Shown: positions 17,960 through 27,227, counted from the first letter of the stretch. The stretch is DNA of 42,021 bases from Chloroflexota bacterium (GCA_029262735.1 JAJCYY010000043.1:1-42021), one strand, 5' to 3'. Notes: generated from the letters alone by a model not told the origin. A program made the numbers and translations.

Positions 17960-18056
17960 TTGTGGAGTCCTGAGTGGGATGGCCGTGTGGCCTCGTGCAT
18001 GTCTGTCATCGCAATTTCGCGCAGTGCTGAATTTTACGCTTACAAATCGGCCGGGT

Positions 18057-18077
18057 TGCCCTGAGTGGCAGGGCAAT
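18057..18077 (-). terminator. Hairpin between tyrS and the aminotransferase gene
   Basis: Perfect 8-bp stem TTGCCCTG (18057-18064) / CAGGGCAA (18070-18077) with a 5-nt loop, 27 bp after the tyrS stop. The minus-strand 3' flank is CCCGGCCGATTTG rather than a U-run, so it may be a weak terminator or an RNA-stability structure. Confidence 0.35.
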
Positions 18078-18103
18078 TGTTGTGAGATTCACGGGAGCGG
18101 GCT

Positions 18104-19462
18104 CTAATTCTGGTCCGGCTCCAGCCAGATCAGGTCATGGCTCTTCTTCCCGCGCTGGACAACCATCACCTGACGATCGATGAAGTCGTCTCCGGTCAGT
18201 TGCCTGAGCGGATCCGTCTCCACGGTTCCGTTGATCTTGATCGCACCCTGCGAGACCAGACGGCGGAGGTCGGAGGCGGACGAGACCATGCCGCCGCCAT
18301 AGACCGTGACTGCGCTGGCGAGCGTGATGCCCTCGGCCAGATCGGCTGGCCTGACCATGCCGTGACTTGCCTCTGTAAGCGCACCGCGTAGCTCTGTGGC
18401 AGACAGCGTACGCAGGTCATTGGCGAAAAGAGCCTGGGTGACTCGCTTTGCCTCATCAAGGCCACCGCCACCGTGGACCATACGCGTCACTTCGGCAGCC
18501 AGCGTCAGCTGAGCCTCGCGTTCTCGCGGCGCTGTCCTGACAGCCTCTTCAAGTGCCTCAATCCGCTCCCGCTTCAGCAGGGTGAACAGCTTCAGGTACG
18601 GAATCGCATCGGCGTCCGCCACGTTGAAGAAGAACTGGTACAGCCGGTAGGGCGAGGTCTGGTCTGGATCGAGAGTCGGCGCGCCTGCCACGCTCTTGCC
18701 GAACTTCTCACCGGTGGATGTGGTGATGAGCGGGTACGCGAGCGCGTGCGCCGGTAGCTCCGCAGCCTCAAGATGAGCGCGATCCTGCCGAGCACCTGTA
18801 GAAGCGTCGCCGCCGTGAACGCGCCGGATAAGGTCGATGCCGCCGAGTATGTTGCCCCACTGGTCGGAGCCGCCCATCTGGAATGTGCAGTTGCGCTCCT
18901 CGAATAGCCGCAGGAAGTCGTATGCCTGGAGAAGCTGGTAGCTGAACTCGGTGAATGAGATGCCGACGTCCCGGTCCATGCGAGACCGGACCGACTCACG
19001 GCCGAGCATGGTGCTGACCGAGAAGTGCTTGCCTGTATCTCGCAAGAACTCGATCAGCGAGACCTTACTTAACCAGTCTGCGTTGTTGATCACCTGCGCC
19101 CGGTTTGGCGTCTCCTCTGAGAAATCGAGGAAGCTTTCGAGCTGCCGCTGAATCCCGGCAACGTTGTCTTCGATCTGGTCAGGCGTCAGCAGTGGGCGCT
19201 CTTCGTTTCGGCCGCTCGGATCACCGATCATTCCGGTGCCACCGCCGACTATCGCGATCGGTGTGTGCCCGTGCTGCTGCATTCGCACAAGGCCCATTAT
19301 CGGCACCATGTTTCCAACGTGAAGGCTCCGTGCGGTTGGGTCGAACCCGATGTAGCAGGTGACTTTTTCGCGGGCCAGCACGTCACCCGCCCCCGGAGTC
19401 GCCTCGGCGATGGCATTTCTCCACTGCAGGTCTTCGTAAACGTTGTTGAAATCGTTGTTCAT
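18104..19462 (-). CDS. tyrS: Tyrosyl-tRNA synthetase
   Basis: Class I enzyme that charges tRNA-Tyr. The 452-residue protein has CYIGFDPTARSLHVGN (HIGH motif as HVGN, about residues 37-52), the Tyr-binding YQLLQAYDFL, QMGGSDQWGNI, and KFGKS as the KMSKS motif, followed by a C-terminal S4 RNA-binding domain (LRRLVSQGAIKINGTV). An insertion of about 20 residues after DLIRRVHGG is longer than in E. coli. Its ATG overlaps the ribF stop as ATGA, so the two are translationally coupled. Confidence 0.97.
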   Translation of the reverse strand: MNNDFNNVYEDLQWRNAIAEATPGAGDVLAREKVTCYIGFDPTARSLHVGNMVPIMGLVRMQQHGHTPIAIVGGGTGMIGDPSGRNEERPLLTPDQIEDNVAGIQRQLESFLDFSEETPNRAQVINNADWLSKVSLIEFLRDTGKHFSVSTMLGRESVRSRMDRDVGISFTEFSYQLLQAYDFLRLFEERNCTFQMGGSDQWGNILGGIDLIRRVHGGDASTGARQDRAHLEAAELPAHALAYPLITTSTGEKFGKSVAGAPTLDPDQTSPYRLYQFFFNVADADAIPYLKLFTLLKRERIEALEEAVRTAPREREAQLTLAAEVTRMVHGGGGLDEAKRVTQALFANDLRTLSATELRGALTEASHGMVRPADLAEGITLASAVTVYGGGMVSSASDLRRLVSQGAIKINGTVETDPLRQLTGDDFIDRQVMVVQRGKKSHDLIWLEPDQN

Positions 19463-20394
19463 ACTGCGCCGCTCAGTAGCTCACGTGTATCCGAGACGTC
19501 CCTGGTCATCTGGTCGATCAGCGGCTCCACCCCGTCGAACTTTTCCTCACCCCGAAGCCGCTCAATGAACTCGATCTCCACATCCTGGCCATACAGATCG
19601 CCGTCGAAGTCCAGGATGTACGCCTCGATCATGCGTTCGCCGGGACCAAATGTGGGCCTGACTCCGATCGACGTGGCAGCCATGCGGCGTTGACCTTCAG
19701 CCCGAATAACGGCTGCGTATATGCCGTCTGCCGGTACCACAAGCCTGCCCACCGGTTCGATGTTGGCCGTCGGGAAGCCGAGCTCACGGCCGCGCCGGTC
19801 GCCCTTAACCACCTTGCCATCGATGCGGTAAGGCCTGCCAAGCATTTGTGCTGCGGTTTTTACATCACCCGCAGTCAGCGAACTGCGAATGGCAGAGCTG
19901 GAAACGATGCGACTGTCTGATCCAGGTGTACGAGTTGCTGGAACCTGGACTATCCGGATGCCCTGTTTTGCTGCCAGTGGCACGAGTGCATCGGAATCAA
20001 GCCTATCGTGTCCGAGCCGCGCCCCCGGACCGGTCACCAGGAGCTCGACACCGGCCGCGTTTCGGAGAATCTCGAGGAACTGGATTGCGGTTTTACAGCG
20101 CAGATCGTCGTCAAACCTGACCGGCAGCACGATGTCCACTTCGGACTCACGTAGCAGTTGGGCGCGGTTCTCTAACGTTGCGAGATAAGCGACCGGCGCG
20201 CCGGGGGCGATCAGCGCCCGCGGCTGCTCCTCAAACGTGATCGTCACCGATGCCAGGCCGGTGTTGGCCGCTTCCTCACGAAGGACATCGAGCAGGCGCC
20301 GGTGCCCAAGGTGCACACCATCGAAGGTGCCCACAGTAGCGGCAGCCGGTCGCCCTCGCTCGAGTCCAGAAAGCTTCTGTTCCAGATCGCTCAT
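19459..20394 (-). CDS. ribF: Bifunctional riboflavin kinase / FAD synthetase
   Basis: Converts riboflavin to FMN and then FAD, supplying cofactors for the window's flavoenzymes. The 311-residue protein has an N-terminal adenylyltransferase domain with GTFDGVHLGH (about 22-31) and SSSAIRSSL, and a C-terminal flavokinase domain (about 190-305) with KGDRRGRELGFPTANI, PADGIYAA, and FDGDLYGQDVEIEFIERLR. Length is standard. It lies 36 bp after aroF and overlaps tyrS by 4 bp, so aroF-ribF-tyrS are probably one transcript. Confidence 0.97.
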   Translation of the reverse strand: MSDLEQKLSGLERGRPAAATVGTFDGVHLGHRRLLDVLREEAANTGLASVTITFEEQPRALIAPGAPVAYLATLENRAQLLRESEVDIVLPVRFDDDLRCKTAIQFLEILRNAAGVELLVTGPGARLGHDRLDSDALVPLAAKQGIRIVQVPATRTPGSDSRIVSSSAIRSSLTAGDVKTAAQMLGRPYRIDGKVVKGDRRGRELGFPTANIEPVGRLVVPADGIYAAVIRAEGQRRMAATSIGVRPTFGPGERMIEAYILDFDGDLYGQDVEIEFIERLRGEEKFDGVEPLIDQMTRDVSDTRELLSGAV

Positions 20395-20430
20395 TGTGTT
20401 CTGAGTTTTTGTTCCGGGGTCGAAGGGGCG

Positions 20431-21495
20431 TTAGGCGAGCGCTCCGGCGGTTTTGGCAAGAGCGGCACGCGCCTCGCGGACCAGCAGCTCGGTAGTTGTC
20501 CAGTCTATGCACGCGTCGGTGATGGACACACCGTACTCCAGCTTCGACACATCACCGTCTGCCTTCTGGCTCCCAGCATGCAGGTGGCTTTCGACCATCA
20601 TGCCGGCGATGTTCCGGTTGCCGCTGGTGCGCTGTTGCAACACGTCTCTGAAGACGACCGGCTGGCGCCGGTGGTCCTTGCCTGAGTTCGCGTGTGAGCA
20701 ATCGATGACGAGGTGCGGCTCGAAGCCTGCCTTTTCGAGTACCGATGTTGCACGGGCGACGGCTGAAGGATCGTAGTTCGGCCCCGAGGTGCCGCCTCGC
20801 AGCACGATGTGGCCTCCTTCATTGCCGTTCGTCTTGACGATCGAAACCTGGCCGTCGTCCTCTACGGAGAGAAACACGTGCGGCTCCTGCGCCGCCAGCA
20901 TGGCATCCGCTGCGATCTGTATTGAGCCGCCTGTGCCGTTCTTGAAGCCGATCGGCATGCTCAATCCGGAAGCGAGCTGGCGATGGGTCTGGCTCTCAAC
21001 TGTTCTCGCTCCGATGGCTCCCCAGCACACAGCGTCCGCAAGGTACTGAGGTGTGATCGGGTCCAGCCACTCGGTCGCCGTCGGCAGTCCGAGACCGAGT
21101 ACCTCAAGCAGGAACTCCCTGCCCATAGTCAGGCCGGTCGCAACATCGAACGTGCCGTTCAGGTGAGGGTCGTTGATGAGCCCCTTCCATCCGACGGTCG
21201 TTCGGGGCTTCTCGAAGTAGACGCGCATCACCACCAGCACCGAGTCTTTGACTTCGTCTGCAAGCCCTTTCAGACGTTTGGCGTATTCGAGACCGGCCTT
21301 CGTGTCGTGAATGGAGCACGGACCGACGATGAGGAGAAGACGATCATCTTTTCCCGTTACGACATCGAGAATCTCTTTGCGGCCTCTTGTGACCGTTTCG
21401 GTGCTCTCCGGAGTGAGAGGGAGACGGTCGGTGAACTGCTTCGGCGTTTCAAGGTGAGTGATGCTGTCGATATTCAGATTTTTTATCTGTGGCAT
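20431..21495 (-). CDS. aroF: 3-deoxy-7-phosphoheptulonate synthase (class I DAHP synthase)
   Basis: First step of the shikimate pathway: phosphoenolpyruvate + erythrose 4-phosphate to DAHP. The 354-residue enzyme is of the AroF/AroG/AroH E. coli type: LLLIVGPCSIHD near residue 54, VMRVYFEKPRTTVGWKGL, TMGREFLLEV, ATEWLDPITPQYLAD, IGFKNGTGG, and the metal-binding IDCSHANSGKDHRRQ. This type is usually feedback-inhibited by Phe, Tyr or Trp through its N-terminal segment; which one cannot be read here. Preceded by a long 332-bp leader region. The symbol denotes family only, since paralogues are named by inhibitor. Confidence 0.93.
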   Translation of the reverse strand: MPQIKNLNIDSITHLETPKQFTDRLPLTPESTETVTRGRKEILDVVTGKDDRLLLIVGPCSIHDTKAGLEYAKRLKGLADEVKDSVLVVMRVYFEKPRTTVGWKGLINDPHLNGTFDVATGLTMGREFLLEVLGLGLPTATEWLDPITPQYLADAVCWGAIGARTVESQTHRQLASGLSMPIGFKNGTGGSIQIAADAMLAAQEPHVFLSVEDDGQVSIVKTNGNEGGHIVLRGGTSGPNYDPSAVARATSVLEKAGFEPHLVIDCSHANSGKDHRRQPVVFRDVLQQRTSGNRNIAGMMVESHLHAGSQKADGDVSKLEYGVSITDACIDWTTTELLVREARAALAKTAGALA

Positions 21496-21827
21496 TGTTC
21501 AGGTTCTCTGTCTGCGAGGGCATTACCCCGCGATCATGGAGTGGCAGTCAACGGTACTGGTGATCTTCTGAGGCCGCACGGAGCAAAGAACTAAGAGCAC
21601 AGATGCGGCAGGGCGGATTGAGGACACGAGATGCAACGATTAGCTGCTATACAGGTGCCCGAGCATAAACTGCCCGTAAAAAGAAAAAGCGACGCTGGAA
21701 TGAGGCGCCGCATACGCGAAAGGATAAGAGCCACCAGCCGAAGGCTGTTGACACAAACTGGTAGGAGCGGAAATTTCTGACTTACTCGTGTTCAGCACTG
21801 GATATTCTTTTGGCCAACGCCTGGCCG
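21496..21827. other. 332-bp leader region between aroH and aroF
   Basis: No conserved gene is seen. On the aroF strand it holds a possible leader-peptide frame (21647-21754) rich in aromatic codons, Trp-Trp early and Phe-Phe-Phe then Tyr near the end, but its only possible start is a GTG with no ribosome site. A hairpin GGCCA/TGGCC (21812-21826) follows the aroH stop without a U-run, and GCCGCA/TGCGGC pairing is possible near 21566-21605. No T-box consensus is present. Confidence 0.4.
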
Positions 21828-22199
21828 TCACTGGGCTGATGCAAGGTCCGCGCGGAGGTTGACCGCGTCTCGCAAGTATACGTGTTTTACGTCCGACTGT
21901 GCACGGTCGGTGTTCCAGAACATTAGTATGCGAATACACCGAGACTGCGCGCCTGGCCTGTCTATCTCGACAGCATTCAAAAGAGGGACGTACTTCCAGC
22001 CCAGCGCCTCTCTTGCGGCAACGGCCGGGAACTCTGCAACGAGGTCCGGGCTTGTAGTGAACTGGACAGCGGCCAGGTCGTCCGAGTCGATCTCGTTGAG
22101 CGCCAGCATGTCTTTCAACAGCTCCGCAGTAGCGTTGACGATGGCGTCACGGTCGTTCGAGTCTGCGGTTGTCGCGCCGCGCACGCCACGTACTTTCAT
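21828..22199 (-). CDS. aroH: Chorismate mutase, AroH class
   Basis: Isomerises chorismate to prephenate, the committed step toward Phe and Tyr. The 123-residue length and sequence closely follow the B. subtilis monofunctional AroH trimer type: VRGVRGATTADSND (active-site Arg7), SPDLVAEFPAVAAREALGW, PLLNAVEIDRPGAQSRCIRI (catalytic Glu and Arg), and HVYLRDAVNLRADLA with the active-site Tyr. It lies between trpA and aroF on the same strand, forming an aromatic amino-acid group. Confidence 0.95.
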   Translation of the reverse strand: MKVRGVRGATTADSNDRDAIVNATAELLKDMLALNEIDSDDLAAVQFTTSPDLVAEFPAVAAREALGWKYVPLLNAVEIDRPGAQSRCIRILMFWNTDRAQSDVKHVYLRDAVNLRADLASAQ

Positions 22200-22285
22200 A
22201 TACCAGGGTTCTCTCGCTGCCGTTGTTTACCCGGCGCTTGCTCAGACCGGTCACTTGCCTGTCTCGATCAACGAGACACAGCGGG

Positions 22286-23107
22286 CTATTTTGCCACGAC
22301 TTTGCGATGTGTGCCCGGAAACAGGGATTTGACGAATTTGCCCGCCCGTTCGGCGGCACCTGCGGGCTCACCATCCGCAACGGCGTTGACGAGCGCGCTG
22401 CCGATGACTGCTCCGTCTGCATATTCAGAGACGGCTGCGACGTGCTCCGGGGTTGAGATACCGAAACCGACCGCAACCGGCAGGTCTGTCTGTTTTCTCA
22501 CCCGACGGACAAGGTCTGTTACTCGCTCGCTCATACTTGCGCGAGCTCCGGTGACTCCCAGAACCGAAACGCAGTATATGAAGCCAGACGCGCGCTGGCA
22601 GGCCAAGGCGATGCTTTCATCAGTCGAAGTGAGCGCCATCAGTGGGACAAGTGCGATTCCGTGCCGGTCGCATTCGTCCAGCAGGGGACCGGCTTCCGGC
22701 GTCGGGAGGTCCGGGACTATGAGGCCGTCGGCGCCAGCTTCGGCTACGGCACTACAGTATTCGGCCAGCCCGTAGGCGAGTATCGGATTGTAGTAGCCCA
22801 TCAGGATGATCGGCGTCTTTACTCCGGCGGCACGCGCGTCACGCACCGCGTCGAGACAGCTTTGCGGCGTTGTGCCAGCTTCGAGAGAGGCGTGGCTCGA
22901 TTTCTGAATCGTCGGTCCTTCGGCCAGCGGGTCGCTGAACGGTACGCCGAACTCGATGACATCTGCACCGGCGTCCGCAATAGCTTTGATCACTCCCACG
23001 GTGCTATCGAAAGCCGGGAAGCCGCTGGTCACGAACATCACTAACGCCGACCTGCCCTCAGACGAGGCCTTTACAAATGCCTGGCCGATGTTCTCCTTGC
23101 CGTTCAA
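22286..23107 (-). CDS. trpA: Tryptophan synthase alpha chain
   Basis: Cleaves indole-3-glycerol phosphate to indole and glyceraldehyde 3-phosphate, passing indole to the TrpB subunit. The 273-residue TIM barrel has VIEFGVPFSDPLAEGPTIQ (catalytic Glu52; the residue equivalent to Salmonella Asp60 is Glu63, a conservative change), LMGYYNPILAYG, GLIVPDLPTPEA, VSVLGVTGAR and VAVGFGIST. The start is taken as the TTG at 23107, with AGGAAG upstream at good spacing and a natural N-terminus; a GTG at 23131 would add 8 residues. No trpB is adjacent; the neighbours are aroH and a CPBP protease, so the partner must lie elsewhere. Confidence 0.95.
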   Translation of the reverse strand: MNGKENIGQAFVKASSEGRSALVMFVTSGFPAFDSTVGVIKAIADAGADVIEFGVPFSDPLAEGPTIQKSSHASLEAGTTPQSCLDAVRDARAAGVKTPIILMGYYNPILAYGLAEYCSAVAEAGADGLIVPDLPTPEAGPLLDECDRHGIALVPLMALTSTDESIALACQRASGFIYCVSVLGVTGARASMSERVTDLVRRVRKQTDLPVAVGFGISTPEHVAAVSEYADGAVIGSALVNAVADGEPAGAAERAGKFVKSLFPGTHRKVVAK

Positions 23108-23177
23108 TCTTTCTTCCTGTCCTCTATTCACCTGGACTCAGGTCCCAGGGATTCCTGTCGCTCAACTCAGATTTTAC

Positions 23178-24167
23178 TCAGCCGATGTCCTGCCAGACCG
23201 CGATTATCACGAGCGTATTGTGCAGCGTATGACCGTATATCGAAGGCCAGATAGACCGGGTCTTAAGGTACACCCATCCGAACGCTACTCCCAGCAGAAA
23301 GGTGGGCACGTAGAGGCCTGGATGAATATGGAACATGGCAAAGACGCCGGAACTGAGCAGTATGGCCGGCCAGGGACCCAGCCGTGACCGCAGGCCACCC
23401 AGCAGGAATCCTCGGAAGAAGATCTCCTCGACGAACGGCCCCCAGAGTCCAACCAGCAGCCAGGCCACCAGCAAACTGCCACCTGCGATCTCGAGCACCG
23501 GAGTGGCGTTGTCAGGCGGCGAGATCGTATCTATGTCGGTGACTAGCGCTCCCCATATGCCCACACCGATCAATGCTAAGAGCCACGCGCCGGTGGCGTA
23601 CAGGAAGGCGTTTGCGGAGGTCGGCGCGATGAAACCGAGATCGCGTAAAGGCCGACCGCGCTTTCGACTGACATACAGCCAGGCAACTCCGAACGGCACA
23701 CCCGACAGGATGGCGGCCTCGATGAATGAAGGGGGCAGCCCTAGCAGGTCGGAGCGACCGGCGTCGGACACCAGGTGAACTGCGACGTTCGTCACCGTGG
23801 CCAGACCCAACAGATTCACGGTTGTGGCGAACGGGAGCCGGGTAACCCTGGCGATGGCGAGTGATAGCGCCATCGCCACGATGGCCGCGGCGATCGTGCC
23901 AATCTCCGAGTCCTCGCTCGAAGCGTCCTGGAGGGAATCGGAGAAGAGGCCCGCCATGAGAACGACCGTGCTGGCGGTGACGCTGAGCCCGATCGCCCCG
24001 AGGATGTCGCCGCCATTCCAGAGGCGACCGTTCGATCCACTCCTGTCGCCCGGGGATGTCTGCTGACCGGGTTCGTCGTTGACAGGTGGGCCGGTCTTGA
24101 GGTCTCTCAGATCGTCGAATCGGGTCGTGTCGTGAGATTCCCTGGGGTCAGCGGGTGTCGGCGGCAT
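23178..24167 (-). CDS. CPBP family intramembrane metalloprotease
   Basis: Multi-pass membrane protein of the CAAX-protease/bacteriocin-processing (Abi) family. After a soluble N-terminal segment of about 50 residues come roughly eight hydrophobic helices. The three conserved motifs are present: EEIFFR (Glu247, Glu248, Arg252), FAMFHIH (His280) and HTLHN near the C-terminus. Substrate unknown. The start is the ATG at 24167, which overlaps the stop of the preceding hydrolase gene as TGATG, strong evidence of coupling. Confidence 0.9.
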   Translation of the reverse strand: MPPTPADPRESHDTTRFDDLRDLKTGPPVNDEPGQQTSPGDRSGSNGRLWNGGDILGAIGLSVTASTVVLMAGLFSDSLQDASSEDSEIGTIAAAIVAMALSLAIARVTRLPFATTVNLLGLATVTNVAVHLVSDAGRSDLLGLPPSFIEAAILSGVPFGVAWLYVSRKRGRPLRDLGFIAPTSANAFLYATGAWLLALIGVGIWGALVTDIDTISPPDNATPVLEIAGGSLLVAWLLVGLWGPFVEEIFFRGFLLGGLRSRLGPWPAILLSSGVFAMFHIHPGLYVPTFLLGVAFGWVYLKTRSIWPSIYGHTLHNTLVIIAVWQDIG

Positions 24168-24838
24168 CAGCTGTTGTCGCCACTCCATGTCACATCGCCG
24201 TACAGGCCGCTGCGCCTCGGGTTGCTGCTGAACACCTCGAACTCGACCTGCGACTCTTTGATGGTCGTGGATTTACCGTGGCCTGGCAGGACGATCGATT
24301 CGTCAGGCAGTGACAGGAGGTGTGTCTCGACGCTGGAGACGAGTTGATTGAAGGCCTCCGGCGAGCCGCTCTTGCCCGGACCGCCCGGAAACAGCGTGTC
24401 TCCTGTGAATACGTGGGGAGTAGCACCCGGCTGTTCCGAGGGCAACATGTAGCAGGTGGATCCTGGTGTGTGTCCCGGTGTTGCGATACAGCGCAGGGTG
24501 ATGTCTCCAACCGAGATCAGACTGCCGTGCGATACGTCGAGTTCCTCGTTAGATTTAGAGGGCAGCAGGTGAGCATCATCAGCGCCAATTCCGACGGGCG
24601 CCTTCACGCTGGAAAGAACGCTGTCAAAGCCCTGCAGATGGTCCATGTGGTTGTGAGTGATGAGCACTGCCTGGACGTCTGTCTGCGCTACTGCTTCGAT
24701 CAGTTCAGTCGGCCGGTCCGGCGTATCGATCACGATGCCCTGGCCCGTTCGTTTGCAGGCAAGAAGATAAGCGTTGTTCTCGAACCCGGACACAAAACTC
24801 TGGATGCTCCAGAGGTCACCTTCGTAGACAGCTGTCAT
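24167..24838 (-). CDS. Metallo-beta-lactamase-fold hydrolase (glyoxalase II-like)
   Basis: 223-residue two-metal hydrolase. Metal ligands are visible in order: THNHMDH (His62, His64, Asp66, His67), TPGHTPGS, FTGDTLF with its bridging Asp, and LPGHG. This arrangement and size match glyoxalase II-like hydroxyacylglutathione hydrolases and related thioesterases; substrate not predictable. ATG at 24838 is chosen because the conserved beginning (VYEGDLWSIQSF) follows directly; an in-frame TTG at 24880 is possible. It lies after the ftsH terminator and heads the pair with the CPBP protease. Confidence 0.9.
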   Translation of the reverse strand: MTAVYEGDLWSIQSFVSGFENNAYLLACKRTGQGIVIDTPDRPTELIEAVAQTDVQAVLITHNHMDHLQGFDSVLSSVKAPVGIGADDAHLLPSKSNEELDVSHGSLISVGDITLRCIATPGHTPGSTCYMLPSEQPGATPHVFTGDTLFPGGPGKSGSPEAFNQLVSSVETHLLSLPDESIVLPGHGKSTTIKESQVEFEVFSSNPRRSGLYGDVTWSGDNS

Positions 24839-24904
24839 CGTCCATCCTCGAATTTTTTGCGCTGTTGTGACGGGCACCAACCATAACTGAACGTTGGGTC
24901 AATA

Positions 24905-24934
24905 AGAAACGGCGCCTTCCCGGGCGCCGTTTCT
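24905..24934 (-). terminator. Strong terminator after ftsH
   Basis: Perfect 12-bp stem AGAAACGGCGCC (24905-24916) / GGCGCCGTTTCT (24923-24934) with a 6-nt loop, 22 bp beyond the ftsH stop. On the minus strand the stem ends GTTTCT and continues TATTG, giving a short T-rich tail. It separates ftsH from the hydrolase-CPBP pair. Confidence 0.8.
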
Positions 24935-24956
24935 GTAGTTCTGTAATTCGGGCGGC

Positions 24957-26891
24957 TCAGCCGAGCGTTGGTTCCGGCTCTGGCTCCGACGCCGGACCTT
25001 CCTCTTCCTGCTCGCTCTCATCAGGGCCCTGCGGTGATTCGCCTGCGCGGAAGCGTGGTGCGCTGACCATCGAGGGGTCCTTGCCGTCCATCAGCTCCTT
25101 GAACTCGCTCGCCTCGATCGTCTCGTGTTCGAGGAGGTAGACCGCAAGAGCATCAAGCTGCTTGTCGTTGTCGGTCAGGATTTGCTTCGCCGCCTCGCCG
25201 CCGTCAGCGAGCAGGCGATCGATCTCGTCGTCGATCATGACTTCTGTCCGGAGTGAGTAATCACGCTGCTCTGACATCTCACGACCAAGGAAAATGGCAC
25301 CGCCTTCACGCTTGCCGAGCATTCGCATGCCAAGTTTGTCGCTCATGCCAAACTGCGTCACCATTCCTCGGGCGATCTTCGTTGCCTGCTCAATGTCGTT
25401 TGAGGCGCCGGTCGTCACCTTGCCGAACTTGATGACCTCGGCCATGCGGCCTCCCATGGCGGAGGCAATCATCGCCTCGAGCTCAGGACGAGTCTGCAAC
25501 GAACTGTCTTCCTGTTCGTAGCGGGTGAATCCACCGGCATGTCCACGAGAGATGATAGACATCTTGCCGATGCCTTTGCCCTCCGGCATGAAGTGGGAAA
25601 CCATTGCATGGCCTGCCTCGTGGTACGCCACCAGCCTCTTCTCTTCTTCGCTCATCACCTTGCTCTTACGAGCCGGTCCCATGCTCACGCGGTCGATAGC
25701 CTCGGTCAGCTCATGGAGGCCGATCGACTTGCGGTTGTGACGGGCCGCAAGCAGGGCGGCCTCGTTGATCAGATTCGCGAGGTCAGCGCCAGAGAACCCT
25801 GGGGTCTGCCGGGCGATGTCCTGCATATCGACAGCCTTTTCGATCGGCTTGCCCTTGGCGTGGACATCCAGGATGGCCGTGCGTCCCCGCATGTCCGGGT
25901 TGTCGATGGTCACACGGCGGTCGAACCTGCCGGGCCGCAGCAGAGCCGGGTCCAGGATGTCGGGACGGTTTGTTGCGGCGATGACGATGACGTTGGTGTT
26001 CGTGTCGAAGCCGTCCATCTCCACAAGGATCTGGTTCAGCGTCTGTTCGCGCTCATCGTGACCACCACCGAGACCCGCTCCGCGGTGACGGCCAACCGCG
26101 TCGATCTCGTCAACGAAGATGATGCAGGGCGCGTGCCGCTTTGCCTGGTCGAACAGGTCACGGACGCGGGATGCTCCGACACCGACAAACATCTCAACGA
26201 ACTCAGAGCCTGAGATCGAGAAGAAGGGCACACCGGCCTCACCGGCAACGGCTCTTGCGAGCAGCGTCTTCCCTGTTCCGGGAGGGCCAAACAGCAGTAC
26301 GCCCTTCGGGATGCGAGCGCCCAGCGCCTGGAAGCGCTCAGGGTACTTGAGGAACTCAACGACCTCCTCAAGCTCCTCCTTGGCTTCGGGAACTCCTGCG
26401 ACATCGAAGAAGGTCACGGTCGCCTTGGTCCCAACAAACATCCGGGCGCGTGAGCGGCCAAAGCTCATGGTCTGGTTGTTGCTTCCCTGGGCCTGTCTCA
26501 TGATGAAGATGAGGAAGCCGAACATCAGCAAGAATGGCAGTACGCCAATCATGATGCCGATGAAGGTGCTGATGCCGCTGGAACCCTTGGCCTCGAGCGA
26601 GTAGTTGGCGTTCGCCACACCAGCGTTGTTGAGGAGTTCGGCCATCGTGATGCCGGACTCTTTACGCGCTTTGAAGCTCTGGCTGCCAACAGTTGCGGTC
26701 ACATCGTCGCCGCGCACCTCGATCTCGAGAAGGCCGCCGGAGGAGTCGTCCCTGGCCATTTCGATGATCTGGTTGATCGGCACTTCCTGGGGTCCGCCCA
26801 GCGAAGATCGATTAAATATCAGGAATGCCGTGATCACGGCGATCACGATCAGCAGGTAGACGAGGCTGTTCCGCATCCAGCGATTGGTCAT
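24957..26891 (-). CDS. ftsH: ATP-dependent zinc metalloprotease FtsH
   Basis: Membrane-anchored AAA+ protease that extracts and degrades membrane and regulatory proteins. The 644-residue protein has TM1 (about 9-27), a periplasmic domain, TM2 (about 107-131), the AAA module with Walker A GPPGTGKT (202-209), Walker B IIFVDEID (257-264), the second region of homology [20 protein letters not shown], and the M41 protease with HEAGH (424-428). The acidic, Pro-rich C-terminus ends in an EPEPEP-type tail. Single-gene unit: divergent from infC and followed by a strong terminator. Confidence 0.97.
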   Translation of the reverse strand: MTNRWMRNSLVYLLIVIAVITAFLIFNRSSLGGPQEVPINQIIEMARDDSSGGLLEIEVRGDDVTATVGSQSFKARKESGITMAELLNNAGVANANYSLEAKGSSGISTFIGIMIGVLPFLLMFGFLIFIMRQAQGSNNQTMSFGRSRARMFVGTKATVTFFDVAGVPEAKEELEEVVEFLKYPERFQALGARIPKGVLLFGPPGTGKTLLARAVAGEAGVPFFSISGSEFVEMFVGVGASRVRDLFDQAKRHAPCIIFVDEIDAVGRHRGAGLGGGHDEREQTLNQILVEMDGFDTNTNVIVIAATNRPDILDPALLRPGRFDRRVTIDNPDMRGRTAILDVHAKGKPIEKAVDMQDIARQTPGFSGADLANLINEAALLAARHNRKSIGLHELTEAIDRVSMGPARKSKVMSEEEKRLVAYHEAGHAMVSHFMPEGKGIGKMSIISRGHAGGFTRYEQEDSSLQTRPELEAMIASAMGGRMAEVIKFGKVTTGASNDIEQATKIARGMVTQFGMSDKLGMRMLGKREGGAIFLGREMSEQRDYSLRTEVMIDDEIDRLLADGGEAAKQILTDNDKQLDALAVYLLEHETIEASEFKELMDGKDPSMVSAPRFRAGESPQGPDESEQEEEGPASEPEPEPTLG

Positions 26892-27076
26892 CTTCGCATC
26901 TTTGAATGGCTTGGCCCGCTGAGAGAGATTATGCGGGCGCTGGGTTGCTGGCCAGGGTTTGGGGACAGTGAATTCGAGCGATAGAGCGGCAAGGCAAGAT
27001 TAATATTACCACGGCAGGTTGGTCTGCCCGCCTTTCCATCATGGCTTAATACGGCCTGCACTCAGCCTGAGTTTCG

Positions 27077-27105
27077 TTGAGGTTCTAGTATCAGGTTGGT
27101 ATAGT
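27077..27105 (+). promoter_or_regulatory. Sigma-70 promoter of infC-rpmI-rplT
   Basis: TTGAGG (27077-27082) and TATAGT (27100-27105) separated by exactly 17 nt, 4 of 6 and 5 of 6 to consensus. Predicted transcription start near 27112, giving a leader of about 130 nt before infC. Confidence 0.7.
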
Positions 27106-27151
27106 TGTGTTCTGAGTTAAGTGTGATGCCGTAAAAGCGTCGAAGGCGCGA

Positions 27152-27181
27152 GCTGGGAGAGGGCGAAATGGCTCTACCAGC
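27152..27181 (+). promoter_or_regulatory. Stem-loop in the infC leader (possible L20/IF3 control element)
   Basis: GCTGGGAGAG (27152-27161) pairs with CTCTACCAGC (27172-27181), 9 of 10 positions complementary, loop GGCGAAATGG. IF3-L35-L20 operons in Firmicutes and E. coli are autoregulated by L20 binding to leader or intergenic RNA that mimics 23S rRNA; whether this stem does so is inference. Confidence 0.4.
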
Positions 27182-27204
27182 GGCAACATTCGGCAATCAC
27201 AGCT

Positions 27205-27227
27205 AAACGGGAACAAACCACCCGTTT
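27205..27227 (+). promoter_or_regulatory. Hairpin immediately before the infC ribosome site
   Basis: AAACGGG (27205-27211) / CCCGTTT (27221-27227), a 7-bp stem with a 9-nt loop. The infC Shine-Dalgarno GGAG (27229-27232) begins right after it. The run CCCGTTTTGG gives a terminator-like look without a true U-tract, so the structure could act as attenuator or as a ribosome-access switch. Confidence 0.4.

Noticed and set aside
21812..21826. Hairpin GGCCA/TGGCC after aroH as a terminator
   Set aside because: On the minus strand it is followed by AAAAGAAT, not a U-run, and the stem is only 5 bp.
22910..22960. TrpA as inactive because the Asp60-equivalent is Glu63
   Set aside because: The change is conservative, all other motifs are intact, and I recall similar DPLAEGPT sequences in functional homologues.
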